Made by a program: the position numbers and the translations under genes. From Dryocola boscaweniae (GTDB lineage: Bacteria > Pseudomonadota > Gammaproteobacteria > Enterobacterales > Enterobacteriaceae), in contig NZ_JALHAP010000082.1 in the NCBI RefSeq assembly GCF_025215095.1, positions 310,001 to 374,000 on the forward strand: DNA of 64,000 bases, in the 5' to 3' direction. Positions 33,303-41,142 of the stretch are shown here, piece after piece. The notes under the pieces were generated by a model. It was not told where the DNA came from and made no database searches. It saw nothing but the letters and a program-made list of their open reading frames with translations. How positions within the stretch are numbered: position 1 is the first letter of the stretch; the number at the start of each line of letters is the position of its first letter.

Positions 33303-33542
33303 TTGCATCTCCCTCTCGCCTGTCGTTATCATTTCCCGGCCTGCGCGATAGCTGGGCGCTCTATTAATAACGCTCTTCTCCAGGACGATGCCTCGCCTGA
33401 ATTTGCCGGGCCGCTTTTGCTTTGTCGGCTCGCGGCAGACGGCCTGTGGTTTGCCACATTGTGCGGCTATCACAATATTACTGACGTGCAACGCCAGGCG
33501 TTGCTTTCCCGATTATTAAAGCTTACGGAAAACATGAAATGA
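33303..33542 (+). pseudogene. C-terminal remnant of a TetR-family regulator
   Basis: The last 50 or so codons read as the C-terminal end of a TetR regulator: LCRLAADGLWFATLCGY and QRQALLSRLLKLTE fit the last two helices of the TetR_C ligand domain. The frame has no helix-turn-helix and begins just after the cio terminator, so most of the gene is missing. Its stop overlaps the start of the SMR gene (ATGA), as expected if an intact regulator once led a two-gene operon. Whether the stub is still translated is unknown. Confidence 0.55.
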
Positions 33543-33868
33543 CCTATGCATGGCTGATGATTGCTATCGTCGCAGAAGTGATTGCCACCACCTCGCTGAA
33601 GCTTTCGGAAGGCTTTAGCCGCTTATGGCCAAGCGTTGCGACCGTCGTGTTTTATGCTGTGGCCTTTTATTGTTTGTCGCTGACCATGCGCACCATTCCG
33701 ACCGGCGTGATTTACGCAATTTGGTCCGGCGCGGGCATTGTGCTGATTGGTGCGGTGGGATGGATTTTCCTCGGCCAGAAGCTGGACTGGCCTGCTCTGG
33801 CGGGAATGGCGCTGATTATTATCGGCGTACTGGTGATTAATCTGTTCTCAAAATCTGTCGCCCACTAA
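33539..33868 (+). CDS. Small multidrug resistance (SMR) efflux protein, EmrE-like
   Basis: A 109-residue, four-helix SMR transporter. The essential membrane glutamate is E13 in IVAEVIATTSLK, and the aromatic/GG-like substrate region YAIWSGAGIVLI is present; SEGFSRLWPS matches EmrE closely. It exports lipophilic cations against protons as an antiparallel dimer. Its ATG overlaps the stop of the truncated TetR frame. The Gdx (SugE) branch is less likely because the EmrE-type sequence around W in IWSG is kept. A hairpin follows at 33875-33899. Confidence 0.88.
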   Translation: MTYAWLMIAIVAEVIATTSLKLSEGFSRLWPSVATVVFYAVAFYCLSLTMRTIPTGVIYAIWSGAGIVLIGAVGWIFLGQKLDWPALAGMALIIIGVLVINLFSKSVAH

Positions 33869-33874
33869 GCGAAA

Positions 33875-33899
33875 GCTGCCGCCAGTAGCTAGCGGCAGC
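33875..33899. terminator. Hairpin between convergent SMR gene and frmA
   Basis: GCTGCCGC (33875-33882) and GCGGCAGC (33892-33899) form a perfect 8-bp GC-rich stem between two convergent genes. No clear T-run. Confidence 0.5.
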
Positions 33900-33920
33900 G
33901 ACGAAATATTCCGTCTAAAC

Positions 33921-35039
33921 TTACTTCTCGCCGAAGTGAATCACCGTACGAATTGATTTCCCTTCATGCATCAAATCAAACGCCTCGTTGATTTGCTCCA
34001 GCGGCAGGCGATGGGTGATAAAGGGATCGAGATTGATCTTGCCGACCATCGCGTCTTCTACCATGCCCGGCAACTGAGTGCGCCCTTTCACGCCGCCAAA
34101 AGCAGAGCCACGCCACACGCGCCCGGTGACTAACTGGAACGGACGCGTTTTGATTTCCTGGCCCGCGCCCGCAACGCCGATGATCACGCTCTCGCCCCAG
34201 CCTTTGTGGCAGCATTCCAGCGCGGAACGCATAACGTTCACGTTACCGATGCATTCGAAGCTGAAGTCCACGCCGCCGTCGGTCAACTCAACGATTACAT
34301 CCTGAATCGGTTTGTCGTAATCCTTTGGATTGATACAGTCGGTTGCCCCCATTTCAGTGGCGAGTTTGAATTTTTCCGGATTGGTGTCGATGGCCAGAAT
34401 ACGCCCGGCTTTCGCCTGCACCGCGCCCTGGATTACCGCCAGGCCAATACCACCCAGACCAAATACGGCAACGGTGTCGCCTTCCTTCACTTTGGCGGTG
34501 TTGTGCACGGCGCCAATGCCGGTAGTGACGCCGCAGCCTAACAGGCAGACTTTATCCAGCGGAGCCTGCGGGTTCACTTTCGCCAGCGAAATCTCCGCAA
34601 CGACGGTATATTCGCTGAAGGTGCTGGTGCCCATGTAGTGATAAATCGGCTCGCCTTTATAAGAGAAACGCGTGGTGCCATCCGGCATCAAGCCTTTACC
34701 CTGGGTTGCGCGAACGGCCTGGCAAAGGTTGGTTTTGCCGGACTTGCAGAACTTACATTCGCCGCATTCCGCGGTGTACAGGGGAATAACATGGTCGCCC
34801 GGCTTCAGGCTGGTGACGCCCTCGCCCACTTCTACAACAATACCGCCGCCTTCATGGCCCAGCACCGCCGGGAATACGCCTTCCGGATCGTCGCCGGACA
34901 GAGTAAACGCGTCGGTATGGCATACGCCAGTGTGGGTGATTTTTACCAGCACTTCGCCTTTTTGCGGCGGCGCTACGTCGATTTCTACGATTTCCAGCGG
35001 TTTGCCTGGTCCGAATGCTACTGCAGCACGTGATTTCAT
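33921..35039 (-). CDS. frmA: FrmA, S-(hydroxymethyl)glutathione dehydrogenase (class III ADH)
   Basis: A 372-residue zinc alcohol dehydrogenase. The catalytic zinc ligands lie in GVCHTDAFTLSG and GHEGGG; the four structural zinc cysteines in ECGECKFCKSGKTNLC; the NAD motif is FGLGGIGLAVIQG. It oxidises S-hydroxymethylglutathione, formed from formaldehyde and glutathione, to S-formylglutathione. Length matches E. coli FrmA (369). It follows frmR by 32 bases. No frmB (S-formylglutathione hydrolase) follows; the next gene is convergent. Confidence 0.95.
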   Translation of the reverse strand: MKSRAAVAFGPGKPLEIVEIDVAPPQKGEVLVKITHTGVCHTDAFTLSGDDPEGVFPAVLGHEGGGIVVEVGEGVTSLKPGDHVIPLYTAECGECKFCKSGKTNLCQAVRATQGKGLMPDGTTRFSYKGEPIYHYMGTSTFSEYTVVAEISLAKVNPQAPLDKVCLLGCGVTTGIGAVHNTAKVKEGDTVAVFGLGGIGLAVIQGAVQAKAGRILAIDTNPEKFKLATEMGATDCINPKDYDKPIQDVIVELTDGGVDFSFECIGNVNVMRSALECCHKGWGESVIIGVAGAGQEIKTRPFQLVTGRVWRGSAFGGVKGRTQLPGMVEDAMVGKINLDPFITHRLPLEQINEAFDLMHEGKSIRTVIHFGEK

Positions 35040-35071
35040 TTTCTTCTTCCGTCGTCAGGTGGGAATGTGAG

Positions 35072-35347
35072 TTATTTTAGATAAGAGCGGATTAATTGCC
35101 CGACTTCTGCCATACGCAGCGCGCGCTGCTCCTCGGACGTTTCGCCCGCGACCAGCTCATCTTTCAGGTGGATTTCCATCATTTCTCCCATCAGGCCATT
35201 GGCGGCCCCGCGTACGGCGGCGATTTGTTGCAGGATGGCGATGCAGGGATCGCCATTTTCTAAGGCGCGCTCCAGCGCCTCCGTCTGACCACGGATACGC
35301 CTTACCCGCGTCAGAATGCGTTTTTTGTCTTCGGGTGAATGTGGCAT
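35072..35347 (-). CDS. frmR: FrmR, formaldehyde-responsive repressor
   Basis: A 91-residue all-helical repressor of the CsoR/RcnR family. The formaldehyde-reactive cysteine is C35 in GDPCIAILQQ, and the N-terminal proline (Pro2, with which it forms a methylene bridge in E. coli FrmR) is kept. The helix AAVRGAANGLMGEMMEIH is diagnostic. It represses frmRA. A G-tract operator typical of the family lies 14 bases upstream. SD AGGGGG. Confidence 0.93.
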   Translation of the reverse strand: MPHSPEDKKRILTRVRRIRGQTEALERALENGDPCIAILQQIAAVRGAANGLMGEMMEIHLKDELVAGETSEEQRALRMAEVGQLIRSYLK

Positions 35348-35360
35348 CGCGCCCCCTGTT

Positions 35361-35379
35361 CATACTATAGGGGGGTATG
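35361..35379. promoter_or_regulatory. FrmR operator (G-tract inverted repeat)
   Basis: CATACTATAGGGGGGTATG: CATAC and GTATG arms around an AT/G-tract core, the pattern bound by CsoR/RcnR-family repressors such as FrmR, 14 bases upstream of frmR. Confidence 0.8.
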
Positions 35380-35495
35380 CTATATGAAATTAACCGCCTT
35401 GATAAGCCTTATCTCGAATGCCTGGGATCAGGAATTCTGCTCGGCTACCAGAATCGGCGTAGAAAGACTCCCGCTCATACACGGGAGCATGCTTA

Positions 35496-36032
35496 TCACA
35501 GACGGTCTTTCTTCCCCGGCATCATGCGCAGCAAGGTGTTGTCCTTCCAGATGTAATGGTGGAACAGCGCGGCAAAGGCGTGGATGCCGATAACAAAATA
35601 GCCCGTATTGGCGACAAGCTCATGCAGTTCTTTAACCTCGAACTGCCTGTCTTCATCCAGCTCCGGTGCATGCGGCATCGGAATACCCAGTACCGACCAG
35701 TCGTGGCCTTTGAAGTAGACGGTAAGAAAACCAAGTATCGGCAGGACGATAAACATCAGATAAATGATGGTGTGCACCAGATGCGAGATGCCGGTAATGG
35801 CCGGATGCGGCTTTGGGGTAATGGCCGGAGCGCGATATTTAATTCGCACCAGCAGGCGCAGAACCATCAATACCAGCACGCTTAATCCACAGGTGACGTG
35901 GATGGCATTGATCGCTGGCCGATAGCTACGCGGGAAAAAGCCTTTCAGCTCCATGGCGCAATAGGCGCTCGCTATTAAAAGAAAAACCAGCCAGTGAAGC
36001 GTTATCTGTAACGAGGTGTATTTGCTGCGCAT
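35496..36032 (-). CDS. cybB: CybB, cytochrome b561
   Basis: A 178-residue four-helix dihaem cytochrome b. Haem-ligand histidines are in QITLHWLVF, NAIHVTCGLS, and the C-terminal VIGIHAFAALFHHY; the ending DNTLLRMMP matches E. coli CybB. CybB is a superoxide:quinone oxidoreductase in the inner membrane. I place the start at 36032 with SD AGGAAC; the frame runs open to 36155 but without homology. The gapC remnant upstream keeps the E. coli neighbourhood. Confidence 0.93.
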   Translation of the reverse strand: MRSKYTSLQITLHWLVFLLIASAYCAMELKGFFPRSYRPAINAIHVTCGLSVLVLMVLRLLVRIKYRAPAITPKPHPAITGISHLVHTIIYLMFIVLPILGFLTVYFKGHDWSVLGIPMPHAPELDEDRQFEVKELHELVANTGYFVIGIHAFAALFHHYIWKDNTLLRMMPGKKDRL

Positions 36033-36178
36033 TAAAGGTTCCTGCCCTGTGTCGACGATGGCACCAGGATAGCGGTAAATTCTTAGAAAATCATTAACAT
36101 CTGCTGAAATTCCCGGATATGCGGGCACCGGCGGCCCGGTTTGCGGCTCCCCCATTTATGAACTATCACTTGTGATGA

Positions 36179-36280
36179 GTCGGCGATCTGCAACTGGTGA
36201 AAACCGTCGCCTGGTACGATAACGAATATGGATTTGTGACACAGCTGGTTCGTGTGCTGGACGCCGTAGCCAAAGAGTAA
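36179..36280 (+). pseudogene. gapC: C-terminal remnant of gapC (glyceraldehyde-3-phosphate dehydrogenase)
   Basis: Thirty-three codons before a TAA stop encode VGDLQLVKTVAWYDNEYGFV and TQLVRVLDAVAKE, the unmistakable last strand and helix of a GAPDH (W-Y-D-N-E-x-G). A TGA stop lies directly ahead and nothing upstream resembles the rest of the enzyme. In E. coli K-12 the broken gapC lies beside cybB, so this is the same locus further decayed. Confidence 0.8.
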
Positions 36281-36385
36281 TTTTCTTAAAATACGCCCTC
36301 TTCTTTTAACAGGAAGAGGTTTTTCCATGTAATGAAATTCATTATCAATACTACTAATGAATTATTAATTTATACCTCTCTGGAA

Positions 36386-36426
36386 TTGATATACCGCAAA
36401 AAGTGAATTAACCATACTGATAGCAT
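36386..36426 (+). promoter_or_regulatory. FNR-like site and promoter of the dms-type operon
   Basis: TTGATATACCGCAA (36386-36399) has one perfect FNR half-site (TTGAT) and a partial second (CGCAA for ATCAA). TAGCAT at 36421-36426 could be the -10, putting the site near -41, the class II activation position. This fits anaerobic induction of the molybdoenzyme genes. Confidence 0.5.
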
Positions 36427-36451
36427 GGCTTTTTTTTTGTGAGCGAATGTC

Positions 36452-38830
36452 ATGACCGAAAAATACAAGGATGAACCGTCAGGGATCTCTCGTCGGCATT
36501 TTGTAAAAGTTACTTCCGCCCTTGCTGCCACCCCGCTTTTTTTCAGCACCTCCGCTGGCGCCAGGGACACCGGGCCGACCACTGACGAGGAAGCTGCTCC
36601 AGATAAAGAGCGCGTAGTACCAACCTGTAGCACCTTTGACTGCGGAGGGAAATGCGATATCCGCGCGCATGTCGCCGGAGGCGTTGTCACCCGAATCACC
36701 ACGCGTCCGGATAATGAGCTGGATGAAGAGATGCCGATCATGCGCGCCTGCGTGCGCGGCCGCAGCTATCGAAAATTTGTCTATCATCCTGAACGCCTGA
36801 AATACCCGATGAAACGCGTTGGGAAGCGCGGCGAAGGGAAATTCGAGCGCATAAGCTGGGAAGAAGCGACGACGCTTATCGCTGATAACCTCAAGCGCAT
36901 CACAGCACAATATGGTCCGGCCTCTCGCTATGTTCATGTCGGTACCGCCGTCAGCGGTGGCGCCTTCTCCGGAGATAAAATGGTGCGTCGCCTGCTAAAT
37001 CTTACCGGTGGCTACCTCGAATCCTACCATTCCGTCAGCATGGGCAACACCGCGGCAGCAACGCCCTATACCTACGGCACGGCAGCAAGCGGCAGCAGTC
37101 TGGATACGCTGAGCGACACGCCGCTGGTTATCCTCTGGGGCCATAACACCACGGAAACTATTTTCGGCCACAGCAACCACTATTTTCAGCAGATGAAGCA
37201 AAACGGCACACGATTTATCGTGGTTGACCCGCGTTACTCCGACACGGCTTCTTCTCTGGCAGACCAGTGGATCCCCCTGCGCCCTGCCACGGATAACGCG
37301 CTGATGGATGCCATGATGTATGTCATCATCAGTGAAAACCTGCACGATAAAGCTTTTATCGACCGTTACACGATGGGATTCGATGAAGCATCGATGCCGG
37401 AAGGCGTTCCGCCAAATGAATCGCTGTGGGCATATTTGATGGGCGCCAAAGACGGCATTAAAAAAACGCCAGAGTGGGCAGAGCCTATCACTCAGGTCCC
37501 GGCACAAACCATCCATCAACTGGCAAGAGACTATGCGACAACTAAACCTGCCGCGCTGATCCAGGGCTGGGGGCCGCAACGGCACAACTGTGGCGAACGC
37601 ACGGCAAGGGGAGCGACTTTGCTGGCAACGTTAACCGGCAACGTTGGGGTTAAAGGCGGCTGGGCCGCAGGCTACGGCGGCATTGGTAACCGTAAATTCA
37701 CCACCGGTCCGGAAATGCCGGATAACCCGGTTGTCGAAAAAATCTCGGTGATGAACTGGGTTCAGGCTGCCGATGACGCAAGCAAAGTCACGCCGCAGGA
37801 CGGCCTGAAGGGAGGCGAAAAGCTTAACAGCAATATTCGCATTCTGTTCTCTTTGGCGGGCAATTACCTCGCTAACCAGAATCCGGATGTCAACCAGTCG
37901 GTTAAGGTGCTGGAAGATGAATCTAAAATTGAGTTCATCGTGGCAAGCGATCTCTACCTCACGCCAAGCGCAAGGTATGCAGATCTGTTACTGCCTGAAA
38001 CCAGCTTTATGGAACGCTGGAATATTGGTGAAACCTGGGGCACCGGCAACTATTTAATACTTTCTGAAAAGCTAATAGATCCGCCTTTTGAAGCCCGCTC
38101 CGACTATGACTGGCTGCGCGAAGTGGCTGCCAAACTGGGCATTGAACAAGAGTTCAGCCTGGGGAGAGATGAAAAACAGTGGATTGAGCAGATCTGGGAG
38201 GCCACGCGCCTGTCGATGCCCGACGAAAAGCTGCCGACCTTTGAAGCGCTGCAGATCCAGCGTCGTCACCTGTTTAAAAGCAAGCCGTACGTTGCCTTTG
38301 AGGACAACATTCGCGATCCGGAAAATCACCCGTTCGCCACGCCGTCCGGCAAGATTGAAATCTTCTCCAAACGCCTGTACGACATGCATCATCCGGAAAT
38401 TCCGGCGCTGTCCCATTATGTTCCCGCTCACGAGGGGCCAGAAGATCCGCTCGCCGCGAAGTATCCTCTGCAGCTGATTACCTGGAAAGGCAAAAACCGC
38501 GCTAACTCCACGCAGTACGCCAACCCATGGCTTCAGGAAGTGCAGGTTCAGAAACTATGGATCAACCCTCTGGACGCCGAAAAACGCGGCATTAAGCAGG
38601 GCGATAAAGTACGTATTCATAACGATCGCGGCATCAGCATGGTGCCTGCGGAAGTCACGCCGCGCATTATTCCCGGCGTGGTGGCGATGCAGGCCGGCGC
38701 CTGGTGGCAGCCCGACGCCGACGGTGTCGATCGCGGCGGCTGCGCAAACGTGCTCAGTTCGAGCCGCATTACCGCGCTGGCGAAAGGAAATTCCCATCAA
38801 ACTATGCTGGTTGAGGTAGCTAAAGCATGA
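36452..38830 (+). CDS. DmsA/YnfE-type molybdopterin oxidoreductase, catalytic subunit
   Basis: A 792-residue bis-MGD enzyme of the DMSO reductase family. The N-terminus carries a Tat signal (SRRHFVKV). The FeS-0 cysteines are C59, C64, C68 and C100 (CSTFDCGGKC ... RACVRGRSY), giving C-x4-C-x3-C rather than the C-x3-C-x3-C of E. coli DmsA. The region YLESYHSVSMGN aligns with the serine Mo ligand of DmsA. C-terminal cofactor-binding INPLDAEKRGIKQGDKVRI is present. It should receive electrons from the FeS subunit encoded next, and reduce an S- or N-oxide (or a related oxyanion) in the periplasm. Start overlaps nothing; its stop overlaps the next start (ATGA). Substrate unknown; no DmsD-type chaperone gene is adjacent. 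Confidence 0.87.
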   Translation: MTEKYKDEPSGISRRHFVKVTSALAATPLFFSTSAGARDTGPTTDEEAAPDKERVVPTCSTFDCGGKCDIRAHVAGGVVTRITTRPDNELDEEMPIMRACVRGRSYRKFVYHPERLKYPMKRVGKRGEGKFERISWEEATTLIADNLKRITAQYGPASRYVHVGTAVSGGAFSGDKMVRRLLNLTGGYLESYHSVSMGNTAAATPYTYGTAASGSSLDTLSDTPLVILWGHNTTETIFGHSNHYFQQMKQNGTRFIVVDPRYSDTASSLADQWIPLRPATDNALMDAMMYVIISENLHDKAFIDRYTMGFDEASMPEGVPPNESLWAYLMGAKDGIKKTPEWAEPITQVPAQTIHQLARDYATTKPAALIQGWGPQRHNCGERTARGATLLATLTGNVGVKGGWAAGYGGIGNRKFTTGPEMPDNPVVEKISVMNWVQAADDASKVTPQDGLKGGEKLNSNIRILFSLAGNYLANQNPDVNQSVKVLEDESKIEFIVASDLYLTPSARYADLLLPETSFMERWNIGETWGTGNYLILSEKLIDPPFEARSDYDWLREVAAKLGIEQEFSLGRDEKQWIEQIWEATRLSMPDEKLPTFEALQIQRRHLFKSKPYVAFEDNIRDPENHPFATPSGKIEIFSKRLYDMHHPEIPALSHYVPAHEGPEDPLAAKYPLQLITWKGKNRANSTQYANPWLQEVQVQKLWINPLDAEKRGIKQGDKVRIHNDRGISMVPAEVTPRIIPGVVAMQAGAWWQPDADGVDRGGCANVLSSSRITALAKGNSHQTMLVEVAKA

Positions 38831-39447
38831 GTAAATTTATCGAACAACCGCCGGTCAGCGACAGGCAACTCGGCTTTTTTATCGACTCCTCGCGTTGCTC
38901 CGGCTGTAAAGCCTGCCAGGTAGCCTGTAAAGACAAAAACAATCTCGAAGTGGGTCGTCGTTTTCGTCGGGTTTATGAGGTGAAAGGCGGTGGTTTTACC
39001 CCAACCGGACAAGGCGGAATGATCAACAATGTCTACGCCTACACGTTATCCATTTCCTGTAACCACTGTAGCGATCCGGTTTGCACCAAAAACTGCCCGA
39101 CAACCGCGATGCACAAACGTCCAGGAGACGGCATCGTGCTGGTGGATACCAACAAATGCGTCGGCTGTGGCTACTGCGCGTGGTCATGTCCTTACGGCGC
39201 ACCGCAGATGAATAAAGCCACTGGCCAGATGTCAAAATGCGATTTCTGCGTCGATCTTCAGGTTAAGGGTGAACAGCCGATGTGCGTGGCAACCTGCCCG
39301 CTCGGGGCGATTAAGTTTGGCCCGATTGACCAGCTACGTGCCGAATACGGCAGCGTTTGCGATGTAAAGGGACTGCCTGATTCCTCCATCACGCATCCGA
39401 ATCTTGTGATTAAACCGCACCAGGGTGCAGAACAGGAGAATAACTGA
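38827..39447 (+). CDS. DmsB-type four-cluster iron-sulfur subunit
   Basis: A 206-residue electron-transfer subunit with four Cys groups: CSGCKACQVACKD (about 23-35), CNHCSDPVCTKNCP (about 77-90), CVGCGYCAWSCPYGAP (about 113-128) and CDFCVDL ... CVATCP (about 139-158). This is the standard DmsB layout for four [4Fe-4S] clusters linking the membrane quinol site to the molybdenum subunit. It is coupled to both neighbours (4-base overlap upstream, 2-base gap downstream). Confidence 0.93.
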   Translation: MSKFIEQPPVSDRQLGFFIDSSRCSGCKACQVACKDKNNLEVGRRFRRVYEVKGGGFTPTGQGGMINNVYAYTLSISCNHCSDPVCTKNCPTTAMHKRPGDGIVLVDTNKCVGCGYCAWSCPYGAPQMNKATGQMSKCDFCVDLQVKGEQPMCVATCPLGAIKFGPIDQLRAEYGSVCDVKGLPDSSITHPNLVIKPHQGAEQENN

Positions 39448-39449
39448 TC

Positions 39450-40295
39450 ATGGAAGAATGGCCACTCATCGTTTTTACGCTGCTGGTGCAGGCATCCGTT
39501 GGCCTGACGGTTGCGATGTCGCTGTTTCTGCTGTCCGGGCGCGGTACTTTGCCGGTACACGAACGGCGTCGCTATCTTTTAATGCCGCTGCTGATAGCGA
39601 CAATCGCTGCTGCTTTCGGCCTTACTGCCTCCACGCTGCATCTCGGCTATCCGCTAAACGCATTTAATGCGCTGCGCCACGTTGCAAGCTCCTGGCTAAG
39701 CCGCGAAATCATCTTCGCCAGTCTTTATCTGGCGGCTTTGGGCTTAGCCGCGCTGCTGGCGTTATTCTTCAGAAAGCTCTCCCTCGTGCTACTGCTGGCG
39801 GCCTGTATTCTGGGGCTGGTAGATGTGTTCTGCATGGGAGCGATTTACGTTCATTCTTCTGTCGCGACCTGGATGCACTTCAATACCTGGGTGATGTTCT
39901 ATGGCGCAACGCTTAGCATAGGCGCAACGGCAGCTTTGTTGGCCTTTACAGTGCGAGCGGGAGTAAACGAAACGAGCAGGCGTAAGGTTGCAGCCTGTGT
40001 AGTCGCCGTGCTTATCGTCACCACGCTACTGCGCCTGCTTGAGCAAACGGTCTATTTCAGCTATCTGGCAAAGGCCGGTCTGAGCGAAGCCATCACCTTC
40101 CCTCATCAGCCGCTGGAGGCCTTTGAAGCGCTGCGTGGCTGGTATCTTGCCGGATGGATTGTGCTCGCTGCGGGAGTAACGATGCAGAGTTTGTCTGTAC
40201 GTGTCAGAAGAAATAAAACGCTGCTGACAGCAGGATGCTGCGCGGTGTTTATCGCGGAGATCCTTCTGCGCGTCGTTTTCTTTAGCCTGAGCTAA
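39450..40295 (+). CDS. DmsC-type membrane anchor and quinol oxidase subunit
   Basis: A 281-residue membrane protein with eight predicted helices, as DmsC (287). The opening EEWPLIVFTLLVQASVGLTV and the helix with LGYPLNAFNALRHVASSWLSREI, including the conserved His-Ser-Leu-Ser-Arg-Glu-like stretch of DmsC proteins, support the call. It oxidises menaquinol and passes electrons to the FeS subunit. Its stop overlaps the start of the polyferredoxin gene (TAATG). Confidence 0.88.
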   Translation: MEEWPLIVFTLLVQASVGLTVAMSLFLLSGRGTLPVHERRRYLLMPLLIATIAAAFGLTASTLHLGYPLNAFNALRHVASSWLSREIIFASLYLAALGLAALLALFFRKLSLVLLLAACILGLVDVFCMGAIYVHSSVATWMHFNTWVMFYGATLSIGATAALLAFTVRAGVNETSRRKVAACVVAVLIVTTLLRLLEQTVYFSYLAKAGLSEAITFPHQPLEAFEALRGWYLAGWIVLAAGVTMQSLSVRVRRNKTLLTAGCCAVFIAEILLRVVFFSLS

Positions 40296-41140
40296 TGAAA
40301 TTAGCCGCTCTCAGCGCTCGCCCTTCCATAGGGCGAGCCTGTTTACACCAGCAGCTTCGCCACAGCAGCTGTGAAGCCTGTCGTCATGCTTGCCCATTCG
40401 ATGCCATTAAACCTGAGAACGGCTGCATGGTTCTCAACGCGGATATCTGTACATCCTGCGGGAACTGTCAGTTTGTTTGTCCGACAGCCGCGCTGGAAAG
40501 CCTGTCCGCCCCGCAACGCTCCTTTCATGGAGCGGCCTTAATCGCACCGTTCAGCATTATTCCCCCCACGGTAGAAGAGCTGCTTATCTGGCATACCGAA
40601 CGGGGCATTCGTTGTGTTGAACTGGATATTGAGACTTCGCCGGGCTGGCTGGTTGCGCTCGCCAGGCTTAACCTGCGTTTGAAACAGCTCGGCGAACCCT
40701 GCTGGACGGTTGCGCAGCCGGAAGAAAAGCCTGTTAATACCGGGCGACGAAGCTGGCTGCGGATAAACAAGGCTGATGCCTCCACAGCCAGCGTTTTACC
40801 GGCCCGCGGCCTGAATAACAGCAGCTTTGCCCTGAGCCTGGAAAAAAGTAGCTGTTACCTCTGCAGCGCATGTTCCCGTATTTGCCCCCAGGCCGCCATT
40901 GAGATAAACGATGAGGCGTTTATCCTTCATCATTCGCGCTGTAACGGCTGCAAGGCCTGTACCGACGTGTGCCTGCCGCATGCCTTGACGCTCACAAATG
41001 ACCTTCAGTCCGGCACCACGCGGTTCTCCGTTAAATCGACAGGCTGTACAACCTGCCAGCAGTTATTTCTCACCTGGCCTGGCGGCAGCAACGAGTGCCC
41101 TGTCTGCCAGCGACACGCGTTTGGGATGCGTGAAGCGTAA
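40295..41140 (+). CDS. Polyferredoxin-like 4Fe-4S protein of the dms-type operon
   Basis: A 281-residue protein with two ferredoxin halves. N-terminal Cys groups are CEACRHACP and CTSCGNCQFVCP; C-terminal groups are CYLCSACSRICP and CNGCKACTDVC; a final zinc-ribbon-like pair CTTCQQ and CPVCQ ends the protein. The middle (about 80-165) has no cysteine cluster and no recognised domain. It has no signal peptide and so is probably cytoplasmic. It is coupled to the DmsC gene and takes the place of the usual DmsD chaperone; a role in cofactor maturation or electron delivery is inference. Its stop lies two bases from the stop of the convergent ABC operon. Confidence 0.75.
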   Translation: MKLAALSARPSIGRACLHQQLRHSSCEACRHACPFDAIKPENGCMVLNADICTSCGNCQFVCPTAALESLSAPQRSFHGAALIAPFSIIPPTVEELLIWHTERGIRCVELDIETSPGWLVALARLNLRLKQLGEPCWTVAQPEEKPVNTGRRSWLRINKADASTASVLPARGLNNSSFALSLEKSSCYLCSACSRICPQAAIEINDEAFILHHSRCNGCKACTDVCLPHALTLTNDLQSGTTRFSVKSTGCTTCQQLFLTWPGGSNECPVCQRHAFGMREA

Positions 41141-41142
41141 CG

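Noticed and set aside
36995..37585. 196-codon minus-strand frame in the molybdoenzyme gene
   Set aside because: Antisense to conserved molybdopterin-domain sequence; no start signals.
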